DNA from: Woeseiaceae bacterium | Lineage (GTDB): Bacteria; Pseudomonadota; Gammaproteobacteria; Steroidobacterales; Woeseiaceae | Direction of reading: 5' to 3' | Length of the DNA stretch: 33,618 bases | Assembly (NCBI GenBank): GCA_028277185.1 | Contig: JANQGQ010000007.1 | Span: forward strand, 1 to 33,618 | Shown: one piece after another, positions 1 through 6,691 of the stretch | Numbering within the stretch: position 1 is the stretch's first letter | How the letters are laid out: every line of letters starts with the position of its first letter | Notes under the pieces: model-generated | Told to the model about the DNA's origin: nothing | Databases searched by the model: none | The model's input: only the letters and a program-made list of their open reading frames with translations | Made by a program: the position numbers and the translations under genes

Positions 1-41
1 GCGGCCGGACGGGTATCGGCCACCGCCGGGGGTAGGATGGT

Positions 42-112
42 GGGGTTGGGGGCGGTTCACCGGAAATAAAGCGGACCGCAGGGAGCCATTCCGGTGAACC
101 GCCCCCAACCCC
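42..112. repeat. Inverted repeat, 22-bp perfect arms, 27-nt loop
   Basis: The arm at 42-63 is the exact reverse complement of 91-112. With one T-G wobble the pairing continues to 38/116, giving a stem of about 26 bp. The loop 64-90 contains a small GCGGACCGC palindrome. There is no T-tract, so it does not look like a simple intrinsic terminator; the gene it would end lies outside the window. A REP-like or mobile-element remnant is possible. Confidence 0.75.
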
Positions 113-159
113 GCCACGTGCGATCGACTAAAACGCCCCCCCGCCACGTGCGATCAACT
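111..159. repeat. Two 19-bp direct repeats, 30-bp period
   Basis: CCGCCACGTGCGATCGACT at 111-129 recurs at 141-159 with one change (G to A). A decayed third start, CCAACCCCGCCATGCGA, follows at 161-177. The first repeat overlaps the right arm of the 42-112 inverted repeat by two bases. Each copy contains the palindrome CACGTG. Function unknown. Confidence 0.7.
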
Positions 160-358
160 GCCAACCCCGCCATGCGAGGCTGCCTACGATGCTTCGCGGC
201 CGCAGGCCGCAAACGCCACGACAAAGCCACCGCCCGGCAACGAACTGATTATAAGACCGCTTCTACGTCGTCAAACTGTTCGCCGCCTTCGGCGCGGTGG
301 CTGTCGCTTCGCCGCGGCGTGGGGTACATTGCGCCTGATCGATCCCGGAGTACCTCAA

Positions 359-1030
359 GTGCAGCCATTGATAGCCCCGTCGATACTGTCGGCGGATTTC
401 GCGCGCCTCGGCGAGGAAGTCAGCGACGTGCTGAGCGCAGGTGCCGACATCGTGCATTTCGATGTCATGGACAACCACTACGTTCCGAACCTGACCATCG
501 GTCCGCTGGTCTGCGATGCGCTTCGAAGCTACGGAATCGAAGCGCCGATCGACGTGCACCTGATGATCGAGCCCGTCGACCGCATCGTGCCGGATTTCGC
601 GAAGGCGGGAGCGGACTTCATTACGTTTCATCCCGAGGCATCGCGGCACGTGGATCGAACGCTCGGGCTCATAAAGGAACAGGGCGTCAAGGCCGGGCTC
701 GTGTTCAATCCTGCCACTCCGCTCAACTGGCTCGAGCACGTCATGGACAAGGTCGACATGGTCCTGATCATGTCGGTCAACCCGGGCTTCGGCGGGCAGG
801 CCTTCATACCGGCGGCGCTCGACAAGCTGCGTGCGGCGCGCGCGATGATCGAAGCAAGCGGGCGCGATATTCGTCTCGAGATCGACGGGGGTGTCAAGGT
901 CGGCAATATCGGGGAAATTGCCGCGGCGGGCGCCGATACGTTCGTCGCCGGCTCCGCGATATTCGGCAGCGACGACTACGCCGCGACGATCGGTGCAATG
1001 CGCGAAGCGATCGCGGCGAATCGCCGGTGA
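359..1030 (+). CDS. rpe: Ribulose-phosphate 3-epimerase
   Basis: Interconverts D-ribulose 5-phosphate and D-xylulose 5-phosphate in the pentose phosphate pathway; cytosolic TIM barrel. The 223 residues carry the family landmarks in order: SILSADF near the N-terminus, the metal-binding [12 protein letters not shown] segment, [15 protein letters not shown] (phosphate and substrate loop) and EIDGGV near the C-terminus. I chose the GTG at 359 because the protein then starts directly with the conserved [13 protein letters not shown] and a GGAG sits about 10 nt upstream; an in-frame ATG at 329 would add ten unconserved residues. It converges on the crp-like gene with only 20 bp between. RpiA, the partner enzyme, is encoded 3.6 kb downstream on the other strand. 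Confidence 0.96.
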   Translation: MQPLIAPSILSADFARLGEEVSDVLSAGADIVHFDVMDNHYVPNLTIGPLVCDALRSYGIEAPIDVHLMIEPVDRIVPDFAKAGADFITFHPEASRHVDRTLGLIKEQGVKAGLVFNPATPLNWLEHVMDKVDMVLIMSVNPGFGGQAFIPAALDKLRAARAMIEASGRDIRLEIDGGVKVGNIGEIAAAGADTFVAGSAIFGSDDYAATIGAMREAIAANRR

Positions 1031-1050
1031 AGCGCGCGGCGCGTGCTGGT

Positions 1051-1704
1051 TCAGAGTTTGCGGTTGGGGCGAGCGCCGTATACGACGATAGTCTTGCCGC
1101 TTGCGGATACGAGGCCCTGCTCTTCGAGGACCTTCAGTACGCGGCCGGCCATTTCGCGCGAGCAGCCGACGAGACGGCTGAGCTCCTGACGGCTGACCTT
1201 GATCTGCATGCCGTCCGGGTGCGTCATCGCGTCCGGCTCGTTGCAGAGGTCCATGATGGCGTGAGCGACGCGGCCCGTGACGTCGACGAACGCGAGGTCG
1301 CCAAGCTTGCGGTTCGTCCGGTCCAGGCGGGTCGCAAGCTGAGTAGCGAGTTCGAAGACGAGTCCCGGGCTTTCGCTGGCAATCTGGCGAAACCGGGGAT
1401 AGGTCATCTCGGCGATTTCGCACTCCGTCCGGGTGCGTACCCAGGCGCTTCGCGTCGGCTGTTCGTAGAACAGACCCATCTCACCGAAGAACTGACCCTT
1501 GTTGAGGTAGGCAAGCACCATCTCGTTGCCGTCCTCGTCTTCGATCATGACTTCGACCGATCCGTCCACGATGTAATACAGCACGTCGGGCAAGTCGCCG
1601 GCGTGAATCATTACAGTTTTCGAGGGGACGGTACGGACCCGGCAGTAGCTCAGAAAGCGGTTGATCGCCGGTACGTCGCTCAGGGTTTTCGCGGTTGTTT
1701 GCAT
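1051..1704 (-). CDS. crp: cAMP receptor protein (Crp/Vfr-type regulator)
   Basis: Global transcription factor with an N-terminal cyclic-nucleotide-binding domain and a C-terminal winged helix-turn-helix; 217 residues against 209-214 for the family. Similarity to E. coli Crp runs end to end, including LYYIV, GELGLF-like GEMGLF, RSAWVR, DVTGR, DAMTHPDGMQIK and GKTIVVYG. The cAMP pocket residues are present (G74, E75, R85, S86, T130), but the position of E. coli Ser128 is Asn131, which could alter ligand response. The recognition helix lies at about 178-191 (VGCSREMAGRVLK). The gene is on the same strand as coq7 with a 110-bp AT-richer gap that should hold its promoter. Confidence 0.93.
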   Translation of the reverse strand: MQTTAKTLSDVPAINRFLSYCRVRTVPSKTVMIHAGDLPDVLYYIVDGSVEVMIEDEDGNEMVLAYLNKGQFFGEMGLFYEQPTRSAWVRTRTECEIAEMTYPRFRQIASESPGLVFELATQLATRLDRTNRKLGDLAFVDVTGRVAHAIMDLCNEPDAMTHPDGMQIKVSRQELSRLVGCSREMAGRVLKVLEEQGLVSASGKTIVVYGARPNRKL

Positions 1705-1751
1705 TAATGTGTCCCCGTATCGCTCAAGCGCCCTTCTTTTAAACCTTTTTT

Positions 1752-1770
1752 CTTAGCAGAGCAAGCTAAG
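1752..1770. repeat. Small hairpin between coq7 and crp
   Basis: CTTAGC at 1752-1757 pairs with GCTAAG at 1765-1770 around a 7-nt loop; T-runs lie on both sides on the plus strand. On the minus strand, the direction of coq7, the hairpin is followed by A residues, so it is not a standard terminator for that gene. It could be an operator for the crp promoter. No function is assigned. Confidence 0.4.
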
Positions 1771-1814
1771 TCTGTGTTTTTTCTCGGATCGTGTCTGCTT
1801 CAGACCCACCGATG

Positions 1815-2459
1815 TCAGATCCGGTACGCCGACCGCGTCATCACGCGGGCAGTGAGCCGCATCAGGCCGCGAATTGCTGCGGGCAACTCGGCCGCGCCGG
1901 CCTCGCGCGCATGCTCACCGTGCACGGCTTCTTCATCGCGCATCTGCGCAACTACGGCCCGCGACCGCTGGTCCGTCTCGGGCAGTCCTTCGAGATGGCT
2001 TTCGAGATGTTCGCAGACCTGACGTTCGGTTTCGGCAATGAAGCCGAGGCTCCAGCGGTCGCCCAACAGTCCGCTGGCGGCGCCGATTGCGTACGCACCG
2101 GCATACCAGAATGGCCCCAGACGGCTCGGCGTTTCGCCCAGTTCGGTGAGCCGCTGCTCGCACCAGGCCAGGTGATCGAACTCCTCGACCGCGGCCGCCT
2201 GCATCTGCGACTCGATGCTGCGGTCGCGCGCCACGGTCGCATGCCCCTGGTAGAGCGCCTGCGCGGCGACTTCACCGGCGTGATTGACGCGCATGAGCCC
2301 GGCGGCGTGGCGGCGTTCGGCATCGGAGAGCTCCGCTTCGTCGACATCGGCGGCGGGGTAGGGCCTGGTCGCGCGGCCCGCCGGCGCCGCTACCGTGCGC
2401 AGCGCGTTGTTGGCGCTTGCGAGCAGCCGGTCGAGCGGTGTCAGGTGGCGGGCGGTCAT
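1815..2459 (-). CDS. coq7: Coq7-type demethoxyubiquinone hydroxylase
   Basis: Membrane-associated di-iron hydroxylase that adds the C6 hydroxyl to 2-polyprenyl-3-methyl-6-methoxy-1,4-benzoquinol in ubiquinone synthesis; it does the job UbiF does in E. coli. The 214 residues are a ferritin-like four-helix protein with the expected iron ligands: the Glu of [10 protein letters not shown], ExxH in EEFDHL, a Glu in the [11 protein letters not shown] helix, and ExxH in [10 protein letters not shown] helical interfacial segment ([21 protein letters not shown]) fits membrane association. The window also encodes UbiH and UbiI, so all three ring hydroxylations are covered. It is divergent from the DUF481 gene with 130 bp between. 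Confidence 0.95.
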   Translation of the reverse strand: MTARHLTPLDRLLASANNALRTVAAPAGRATRPYPAADVDEAELSDAERRHAAGLMRVNHAGEVAAQALYQGHATVARDRSIESQMQAAAVEEFDHLAWCEQRLTELGETPSRLGPFWYAGAYAIGAASGLLGDRWSLGFIAETERQVCEHLESHLEGLPETDQRSRAVVAQMRDEEAVHGEHAREAGAAELPAAIRGLMRLTARVMTRSAYRI

Positions 2460-2466
2460 AACCTAA

Positions 2467-2472
2467 AGTATA
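2467..2472 (-). promoter_or_regulatory. Candidate -10 box of coq7
   Basis: On the minus strand TATACT ends 7 nt before the coq7 ATG, so transcription from it would begin at or next to the start codon, giving a leaderless or nearly leaderless mRNA. No good -35 was found. Tentative. Confidence 0.3.
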
Positions 2473-2523
2473 TCTCCCCGGAGCCGTGGAGCGCCAAGCC
2501 GCGCAATTCGTTTCCCCAGCGGC

Positions 2524-2529
2524 TATACT
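2524..2529 (+). promoter_or_regulatory. Candidate -10 box of the DUF481 gene
   Basis: TATACT lies 60 bp upstream of the DUF481 ATG in the divergent intergenic region. No convincing -35 hexamer sits at the right spacing. Confidence 0.35.
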
Positions 2530-2589
2530 CCGCGCGCTCTCCGGCGAGCGTCGTCTCGCAACCCTCGATCTGATAGATAAGGAATAGTC

Positions 2590-3306
2590 ATGGCGAACAG
2601 AACGCTCTGGTTGGCCGCGGCCGTGCTTTTTGCGCTGCCCGTGCAGGCGGCCGAGGAAGAGGAAAACGGGCCGCTGAGCGGCAGCGTGAAACTGGGCTTC
2701 CTCGGCACGAGCGGCAACACCGAAACGTCGAGCCTGAATACGGGCGTCAGCGCCACTTACGCGAAAGGGCGCTGGGAGCACGACGCAAGCGTCGCGGCGC
2801 TCTACGCGGCGGAAAACGAGGTCACCACGGCGGAAGCCTACGAGGCGGCATGGCGCAGTCGCTGGGACTTCAGCGAGCGCGATTTCATTTTCGGCCGACT
2901 GAACTGGCGCAAAGACAGATTCGCCGCGTTCGACACCCAGTTTTCGCAGACGCTGGGTTACGGTCGCCGGATTCTCACCGGCCCCACGCATACGCTGAAT
3001 ACCGAGGTCGGCGCGGGTGCGCGGCAGTCCGAGGATCAGTTCGGTGTCAGCCAGGACGAGACGATCCTGTTCGGCGGTCTGGACTACAAATGGCAGTTCA
3101 GCGAAACGGCCCATTTCGAGCAAACGATCGCGGTCGAGGCCGGCGAAGACAACACCTTTATCGAGTCGAAGTCCTCGGTTTCGGCCAGTCTGATCGGCGC
3201 GCTTAGCCTCGTTGCCTCCTACACGATTCGTAACAACAGCGACGTTCCGGCCGGCACCGAAAAGACCGATACGCAGACCGCCATCGCGCTCGAGTACGGC
3301 TTCTGA
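2590..3306 (+). CDS. DUF481 (YdiY-like) outer-membrane beta-barrel protein
   Basis: 238 residues with a signal peptide (hydrophobic core LWLAAAVLFALPVQA, likely cut just before AEEEENG) and then a protein made of alternating beta strands ending in Phe (ALEYGF), typical of outer-membrane barrels. The family hallmarks are visible: LGFLGTSGNTETSSLN near the mature N-terminus, then W-rich strands (WRSRWDFSERDFIFGRLNWRKD) and paired KWQFSETAHFEQ and AEAGEDNTFIESKSS strands. DUF481/YdiY proteins have no agreed function; YdiY is reported as acid-inducible in E. coli. AAGGAATAG just upstream of the ATG provides a ribosome-binding site. It appears monocistronic. Confidence 0.87.
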   Translation: MANRTLWLAAAVLFALPVQAAEEEENGPLSGSVKLGFLGTSGNTETSSLNTGVSATYAKGRWEHDASVAALYAAENEVTTAEAYEAAWRSRWDFSERDFIFGRLNWRKDRFAAFDTQFSQTLGYGRRILTGPTHTLNTEVGAGARQSEDQFGVSQDETILFGGLDYKWQFSETAHFEQTIAVEAGEDNTFIESKSSVSASLIGALSLVASYTIRNNSDVPAGTEKTDTQTAIALEYGF

Positions 3307-3335
3307 GCTTAGCCCGGGCGGCGCGCCCGTAAGCT
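3306..3335 (+). terminator. GC-rich hairpin at the end of the DUF481 gene
   Basis: AGCTTA (3306-3311) pairs with TAAGCT (3330-3335), and inside it CGGGCG (3315-3320) pairs with CGCCCG (3324-3329) over a GCG loop. It begins in the stop codon. No T-tract follows, so termination is only inferred from position. Confidence 0.4.
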
Positions 3336-3393
3336 GCTGAAATATAAGGGGCATCGGTGTTCCGCAGGCCGGCCGGGCGGACCTCGCCGGGGT

Positions 3394-3422
3394 TTGCATT
3401 GCACCCGTGCCTCAAGTAGAAT
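3394..3422 (+). promoter_or_regulatory. Sigma70-type promoter of rplM-rpsI
   Basis: TTGCAT (3394-3399) and TAGAAT (3417-3422) are separated by exactly 17 bp and lie about 75 bp upstream of the rplM ATG. This is among the best promoters readable by eye in the window and leaves a 5' leader of roughly 65 nt, long enough for a control element. Confidence 0.7.
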
Positions 3423-3495
3423 CTCGCGCCTTTCGCCGCCTTCCTGCCCAATGAGGCACGCGGCGACAGAAACATCCGCAACGGAACCTTTTACG

Positions 3496-3930
3496 ATGAA
3501 GACGTTTTCTGCGAAGCCGGCAGAGGTAAGCCGCGACTGGTACGTCGTTGACGCAACGGGGAAAACCCTCGGGCGTCTCGCTACGGAGATCGCGCGCCGT
3601 CTGCGTGGCAAGCACAAGCCCGAGTACACGCCGCACGTCGACACCGGCGACTATATTGTCGTCGTCAATGCGGCCAAGCTGCGGGTCACGGGCAATAAGC
3701 TCAAGGACAAGCTATACCATCGGCACACGGGCTACATCGGCAACCTCAAGACGACTTCGCTCGAGAAGCTGCTCGACGAGAAGCCCGAGCGGGTGATTGA
3801 ACTCGCCGTCAAGGGCATGCTGCCGCGAGGACCGCTGGGCCGGAAGATGTTCGGCAAACTGCGCGTGTTCGCCGGTGCCGAGCACAACCACGCGGCTCAG
3901 CAGCCGATTCCGCTCGAAGTGAACGCCTGA
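3496..3930 (+). CDS. rplM: 50S ribosomal protein L13
   Basis: Large-subunit protein that binds 23S rRNA early in assembly. 144 residues, close to the usual 142. Starts [20 protein letters not shown] and contains the family signature region [29 protein letters not shown] near the C-terminus. I start at the ATG at 3496; a longer reading frame begins at 3394, but that TTG is the promoter -35 box and its extra 34 residues are unconserved. rpsI follows after 22 bp, the standard bacterial L13-S9 operon. Confidence 0.98.
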   Translation: MKTFSAKPAEVSRDWYVVDATGKTLGRLATEIARRLRGKHKPEYTPHVDTGDYIVVVNAAKLRVTGNKLKDKLYHRHTGYIGNLKTTSLEKLLDEKPERVIELAVKGMLPRGPLGRKMFGKLRVFAGAEHNHAAQQPIPLEVNA

Positions 3931-3952
3931 GACCGCTCAGCAGGACAAGAAG

Positions 3953-4345
3953 ATGACTGATACGCATTTTTACGGCACCGGTCGCCGGAAGACATCGACC
4001 GCTCGCGTTTTCCTTCGTCCGGGCAACGGCTCGATCAAGGTGAACAACCGCAACCTCGACGTGTTTTTCGGCCGCAAGACGGCGCAGATGATCGTGCGCC
4101 AGCCGCTCGAACTCATGAACCTGACCGAAAAATTCGACGTGACCGTGAGCGTCAGCGGCGGTGGAACGACCGGGCAGGCCGGCGCAATCCGCCATGGTTT
4201 GACGCGGGCATTGATGCAGTACGACGAGTCGCTGCGTTCGCCGCTGCGCAAAGCCGGTTTCGTGACCCGCGACGCGCGCGAGGTCGAACGCAAGAAAGTC
4301 GGGCTGCGCAAGGCGCGCCGGGCGACTCAGTACTCGAAGCGCTAA
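3953..4345 (+). CDS. rpsI: 30S ribosomal protein S9
   Basis: Small-subunit protein whose C-terminal tail reaches the P-site tRNA. 130 residues, exactly the usual length, beginning [20 protein letters not shown] and ending in the conserved basic tail [16 protein letters not shown]. The signature [19 protein letters not shown] is present. An AGGACAAGAAG ribosome-binding stretch precedes the ATG. tRNA-Gln lies 44 bp downstream on the same strand and may be co-transcribed. Confidence 0.98.
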   Translation: MTDTHFYGTGRRKTSTARVFLRPGNGSIKVNNRNLDVFFGRKTAQMIVRQPLELMNLTEKFDVTVSVSGGGTTGQAGAIRHGLTRALMQYDESLRSPLRKAGFVTRDAREVERKKVGLRKARRATQYSKR

Positions 4346-4389
4346 TCGCCGGGGCACGGAGTTCGTCCGACAACAAACCGATCCGTTTT

Positions 4390-4463
4390 TGGGGGATCGT
4401 CTAGCGGTAGGACTACGGACTCTGACTCCGTCAACCCAGGTTCGAATCCTGGTCCCCCAGCCA
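4390..4463 (+). tRNA. glnX: tRNA-Gln (anticodon CUG)
   Basis: The 74 nt fold as a full cloverleaf with encoded CCA. The acceptor stem TGGGGGA/TCCCCCA has seven pairs with G as discriminator. The D arm is GTC/GAC, the anticodon stem ACGGA/TCCGT encloses loop CTCTGAC (anticodon CTG), and the T arm is CCAGG/CCTGG around TTCGAAT. The U1-A72 pair, G73 and CUG anticodon are glutamine identity features. The last 13 bases form part of a long inverted repeat with the terminator downstream. The symbol glnX is by analogy with E. coli only. Confidence 0.95.
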
Positions 4464-4514
4464 AACAAAAGAGAGGGCCCTTTTGGGCCCTCTCTTTTGT
4501 TTGGCTGGGGGACC
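4451..4514. repeat. 30-bp perfect inverted repeat including the tRNA-Gln 3' end
   Basis: Bases 4451-4480 are the exact reverse complement of 4485-4514, with a TTTT loop at 4481-4484. The left arm starts inside the tRNA T arm and contains the whole 3' acceptor strand, the discriminator base and CCA. The right arm is therefore an inverted copy of the tRNA end plus the spacer. Confidence 0.95.
4465..4502 (+). terminator. Intrinsic terminator of tRNA-Gln (bidirectional form)
   Basis: The core GAGAGGGCCC/GGGCCCTCTC stem (4471-4480 / 4485-4494) has a TTTT loop and is followed by TTTTGTTT. Because flanking A and T runs are mirrored, the minus strand also reads as a stem followed by TTTTGTTT, so it could stop transcription from either side, including read-through from rpiA. 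Confidence 0.85.
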
Positions 4515-4538
4515 TCCCGGATGAGAACCTTCGTTCGA

Positions 4539-4615
4539 CAAAACGCGCCAGCGTTTTGGACGTCGGCGCAAAGCGCCGGCGGGGCGTAGCCCCGAGGATC
4601 GCCCTAAGGCGATCC
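4539..4615. repeat. Cluster of four consecutive short hairpins
   Basis: Four perfect stems follow each other: 4539-4546/4551-4558 (8 bp, loop GCCA), 4564-4569/4573-4578 (6 bp, loop AAA), 4580-4585/4589-4594 (6 bp, loop GTA), and 4596-4603/4608-4615 (8 bp, loop CTAA). They fill the space between the tRNA terminator and the rpiA 3' end. None has a T-tract. Possible roles are an mRNA 3'-end protector for rpiA or a REP-like intergenic element. Confidence 0.8.
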
Positions 4616-4661
4616 GAGTCTATCCTGGTCCGTTCCGACGACCGCCCGGCCAGGGACCTCC

Positions 4662-5318
4662 CTAAACCCGCATCTCCCGCACACCGTCGTCGTCTCCGAT
4701 CAGCAGGACATCGGCGGGGCGGTTAGCGAACAGGCCGACCGTCACGACCCCCGGGATCTGGTTCAGACGCTGCTCCATCTCCACCGGGTTGCTGATCGTC
4801 AGGTCGTGAACGTCCAGGACGTGGTTGCCGTTGTCGGTAACGAATCCCTCGCGCCAGACCGGCTGCGCGCGCAGTTTGAGCAGCCGGCGGACGACGAAGC
4901 CCTGGGCCATCGGCAGAACTTCTATCGGTAGCGGAAACTGGCCCAGCATTCCGACCAGCTTGCTGTCGTCGACGATGCACACGAAGCGCCGTGCCGCGCC
5001 GGCGAGCACTTTTTCGCGGGTGAGTGCGCCACCGCCGCCCTTGATGAGCTGCAGCCGCTTGTTGCTCTCGTCGGCGCCGTCTATATAGAGATCGAGATCG
5101 CCGGCCTCGTTCAGCGTCGTGACCTCGAAACCCTGCTGCTCGAGCCTTTGCGTCGTCGCCTTGGAACTGGAGACGACCACCTCGATTCGGTCGCGGATCG
5201 ACGGCAGCAGATCGATCAGGCAGTTCACGGTCGAACCTGTCCCGACTCCCAGCACCGCGCCGGGCTCCACGAAATCGAGCGCCGCGCGCGCGACCAATTG
5301 TTTCTTCTCTGAACTCAT
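4662..5318 (-). CDS. rpiA: Ribose-5-phosphate isomerase A
   Basis: Interconverts ribose 5-phosphate and ribulose 5-phosphate in the non-oxidative pentose phosphate pathway. 218 residues, the standard RpiA length. The phosphate and substrate loops are all present: [34 protein letters not shown], and [16 protein letters not shown] with the catalytic Glu and Lys. The gene stands alone with its own promoter at 5364-5391. In E. coli rpiA also lies near ygfA and zapA, so the grouping looks ancestral. Confidence 0.97.
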   Translation of the reverse strand: MSSEKKQLVARAALDFVEPGAVLGVGTGSTVNCLIDLLPSIRDRIEVVVSSSKATTQRLEQQGFEVTTLNEAGDLDLYIDGADESNKRLQLIKGGGGALTREKVLAGAARRFVCIVDDSKLVGMLGQFPLPIEVLPMAQGFVVRRLLKLRAQPVWREGFVTDNGNHVLDVHDLTISNPVEMEQRLNQIPGVVTVGLFANRPADVLLIGDDDGVREMRV

Positions 5319-5363
5319 CGATTTTCCGTAGCTGATGGCTACCCCGGCCGAAGCGGAGCAGAG

Positions 5364-5391
5364 CTTATATGATCGGCAACGGCACTGTCAT
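5364..5391 (-). promoter_or_regulatory. Candidate rpiA promoter
   Basis: Read on the minus strand, ATGACA (5386-5391) and TATAAG (5364-5369) are separated by 16 bp and lie about 46 bp upstream of the rpiA ATG. Confidence 0.5.
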
Positions 5392-5401
5392 GTACTGGTT
5401 C

Positions 5402-5436
5402 CCAAAACGAAAAGTGCCCGCACAGAGGCGGGCACT
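5402..5436 (-). terminator. Intrinsic terminator of the histone H1-like gene
   Basis: A 9-bp perfect stem (5413-5421 with 5428-5436, 6-nt loop) is followed on the minus strand by TTTCGTTTTGGG. It sits 59 bp past the stop codon of the lysine-rich gene and before the rpiA promoter, cleanly separating the two genes. Confidence 0.85.
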
Positions 5437-5494
5437 CTACGATCCAATCGGTCAGAACTCGGTTTGTCGGGCTCTGCCGTCAGACCAGGCTGCG

Positions 5495-5887
5495 TTAGCG
5501 CTTCCTGCGCGTCGATGCCTTTTTCTTGGTCTTGCGCTTGGCGACCTTCTTCTTCGCCTTACGCTTAGCGACCTTCTTCTTGGTCTTACGCTTGGCTACC
5601 TTCTTTTTGGCGGCCTTTTTCTTGGTCTTACGCTTAGCGGCCTTCTTCTTGGTCTTGCGCTTAGCGGCTTTTTTCTTGGTCTTCCGTTTCGCGACCTTCT
5701 TCTTCGCTACTTTCTTTTTGGTCTTACGCTTGGCGACCTTCTTCTTGGTCTTGCGCTTAGCGACCTTCTTCTTCGTCGTACGCTTTTTGGCAGCTGTCTT
5801 TCTGCGCGCTGCCGGCTTCCTGGCGACTTTGCGCTTCGTCACCTTTCGTTTAGAAGCCTTCTTCCTACTTGCTTTCTTGGTAGCCAT
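5495..5887 (-). CDS. Histone H1-like lysine/alanine-rich DNA-binding protein
   Basis: 130 residues, almost entirely Lys, Arg, Ala, Val and Thr. After a short N-terminus (MATKKASRKKASKRKVTKRK) it is built from variants of a 9-residue unit, KKKVAKRKT, giving a 27-bp DNA repeat across about 5520-5770; insertions such as KKVAKK offset the phase. The composition is that of the AlgP/eukaryotic H1 C-terminal-tail type, thought to bind DNA and condense the nucleoid non-specifically. GGAG 7 nt before the ATG is a good ribosome-binding site, TATACT at 5918-5923 a likely -10, and a strong terminator follows. Copy number of the unit probably varies between strains. An H1-like role is inferred from composition only. 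Confidence 0.85.
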   Translation of the reverse strand: MATKKASRKKASKRKVTKRKVARKPAARRKTAAKKRTTKKKVAKRKTKKKVAKRKTKKKVAKKKVAKRKTKKKAAKRKTKKKAAKRKTKKKAAKKKVAKRKTKKKVAKRKAKKKVAKRKTKKKASTRRKR

Positions 5888-5917
5888 GTTTATCTCCGTG
5901 TCGGGTACCCGGCGTTG

Positions 5918-5923
5918 AGTATA
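5918..5923 (-). promoter_or_regulatory. Candidate -10 box of the H1-like gene
   Basis: TATACT on the minus strand, 30 bp upstream of the ATG, preceded by a T-rich stretch. No good -35 at 17 bp; a TTGACT is present but 25 bp away. Confidence 0.4.
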
Positions 5924-6085
5924 CGCAACAAAAGTAAAAAATCCAGCAAGTCAAGCGCCGTTTGTGAACTGCGTTTAGCCTGTGTTTTGCGATGCTTTCG
6001 GCGCGTTCTTCGATTAACGTCATCGATGCTCTATCGAGTTGCGCGCAAGTAGTCGATCGTTGTTTGCAATCAGACCGGCGAGGCT

Positions 6086-6655
6086 TCAGACGGAGTCGCA
6101 AACGACTCGCGAGAGTGAGATGTCCCACGGTGCAGCATTGATACTAGTGACACGCTGGCTCGCGAATGCGACACCCAGCAGGCGCGGCGGAAGACTCTTG
6201 TGCCGATGCCTCGTGAACGCGAAGCAGCGATCGTAGTAGCCGCCGCCCATGCCAATGCGGTGCAATGCAGCATCGAAGGCGACGAGCGGTGCGATGACAA
6301 GGTCGAGTTTGCCCGCCTGAATCGCCGGGCTGCCGGCCGGTTCGGGGATACCGAAAGCGTTGCGCACGACCGGCGTCTGTTCGCCAAACTCTCTGAACGA
6401 CATCGACCCTTTGGGTCCCAGGCAGGGTGCGTATACGGTTTTGCCGCTGCCCCATGCCGCCCGGATGATGAGATCGACGTTTACTTCGTCGTCGAGCGAC
6501 AGGTACACCGCGACGCGACGCGCGCGCGCGAAATCCCGCGAGCGGACCACTTTTCTCGCAATTTCGCGGGATGCCGCCCGGCGATAGCTGTCGTTGAGGG
6601 AGCGCCGACGATCGAGATACAGCCGGCGCAGGTTCCGATTAGAGCCGGAGGACAC
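6086..6655 (-). CDS. ygfA: 5-formyltetrahydrofolate cyclo-ligase
   Basis: Converts 5-formyl-THF to 5,10-methenyl-THF using ATP, clearing an inhibitory folate made as a side product of serine hydroxymethyltransferase. About 190 residues from the GTG at 6655. The N-terminal LRRLYLDRRRSL helix, VAVYLSLDDEVNVDLII, and the nucleotide-binding GMGGGYYDRCF near residue 150 are the family marks. The reading frame extends upstream to 6814 but that part lies within the 6S RNA gene, so I place the start after the RNA. No strong ribosome-binding site is visible, which fits expression by processing of the ssrS-ygfA transcript. It belongs with the folate genes elsewhere in the window (gcv, thyA, folA). Confidence 0.9.
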   Translation of the reverse strand: MSSGSNRNLRRLYLDRRRSLNDSYRRAASREIARKVVRSRDFARARRVAVYLSLDDEVNVDLIIRAAWGSGKTVYAPCLGPKGSMSFREFGEQTPVVRNAFGIPEPAGSPAIQAGKLDLVIAPLVAFDAALHRIGMGGGYYDRCFAFTRHRHKSLPPRLLGVAFASQRVTSINAAPWDISLSRVVCDSV

Positions 6656-6691
6656 TTCGATGTGCGTGTGTCGCCGGGCTGGAACGAAAGC

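Larger units (their letters stand above)
1..358. other. Gene-free repeat and hairpin region upstream of rpe
   Basis: I see no credible gene here. The stretch holds a long imperfect inverted repeat (42-63 against 91-112), two direct repeats with a 30-bp period (111-129 and 141-159), and a perfect 6-bp stem with a 3-nt loop (196-201 / 205-210). A possible -10 hexamer TATAAG lies at 250-255 without a convincing -35, so the rpe promoter is not assigned. Long open frames cross the region on both strands but continue antisense to or out of frame with rpe. Confidence 0.6.

Noticed and set aside
111..177. CRISPR-like spacing of short repeats
   Set aside because: Only two good copies with an 11-bp gap, a third decayed, and no cas genes; not a CRISPR array.
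94..1707. Plus-strand 537-residue open frame
   Set aside because: It runs out of frame through rpe and antisense to crp, is Arg/Ala-rich and shows no domain; a high-GC shadow.
1751..1771. Intrinsic terminator for coq7
   Set aside because: The hairpin is real but the T-runs are on the wrong strand for the minus-strand gene.
3394..3495. Longer L13 protein starting at TTG 3394
   Set aside because: The TTG is the -35 element of a well-spaced promoter, and L13 proteins begin at the MKTFSAKP position.
4390..4661. tRNA-Gln as an integration site for a prophage or island
   Set aside because: The repeated tRNA end is inverted and adjacent rather than a distant direct repeat, no integrase is present, and housekeeping rpiA follows directly.
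5526..5918. Hydrophobic Leu/Phe-rich open frame that looks like a membrane protein
   Set aside because: It is the complement of the AAG/AAA lysine codons of the H1-like gene, which has its own ribosome-binding site and terminator.
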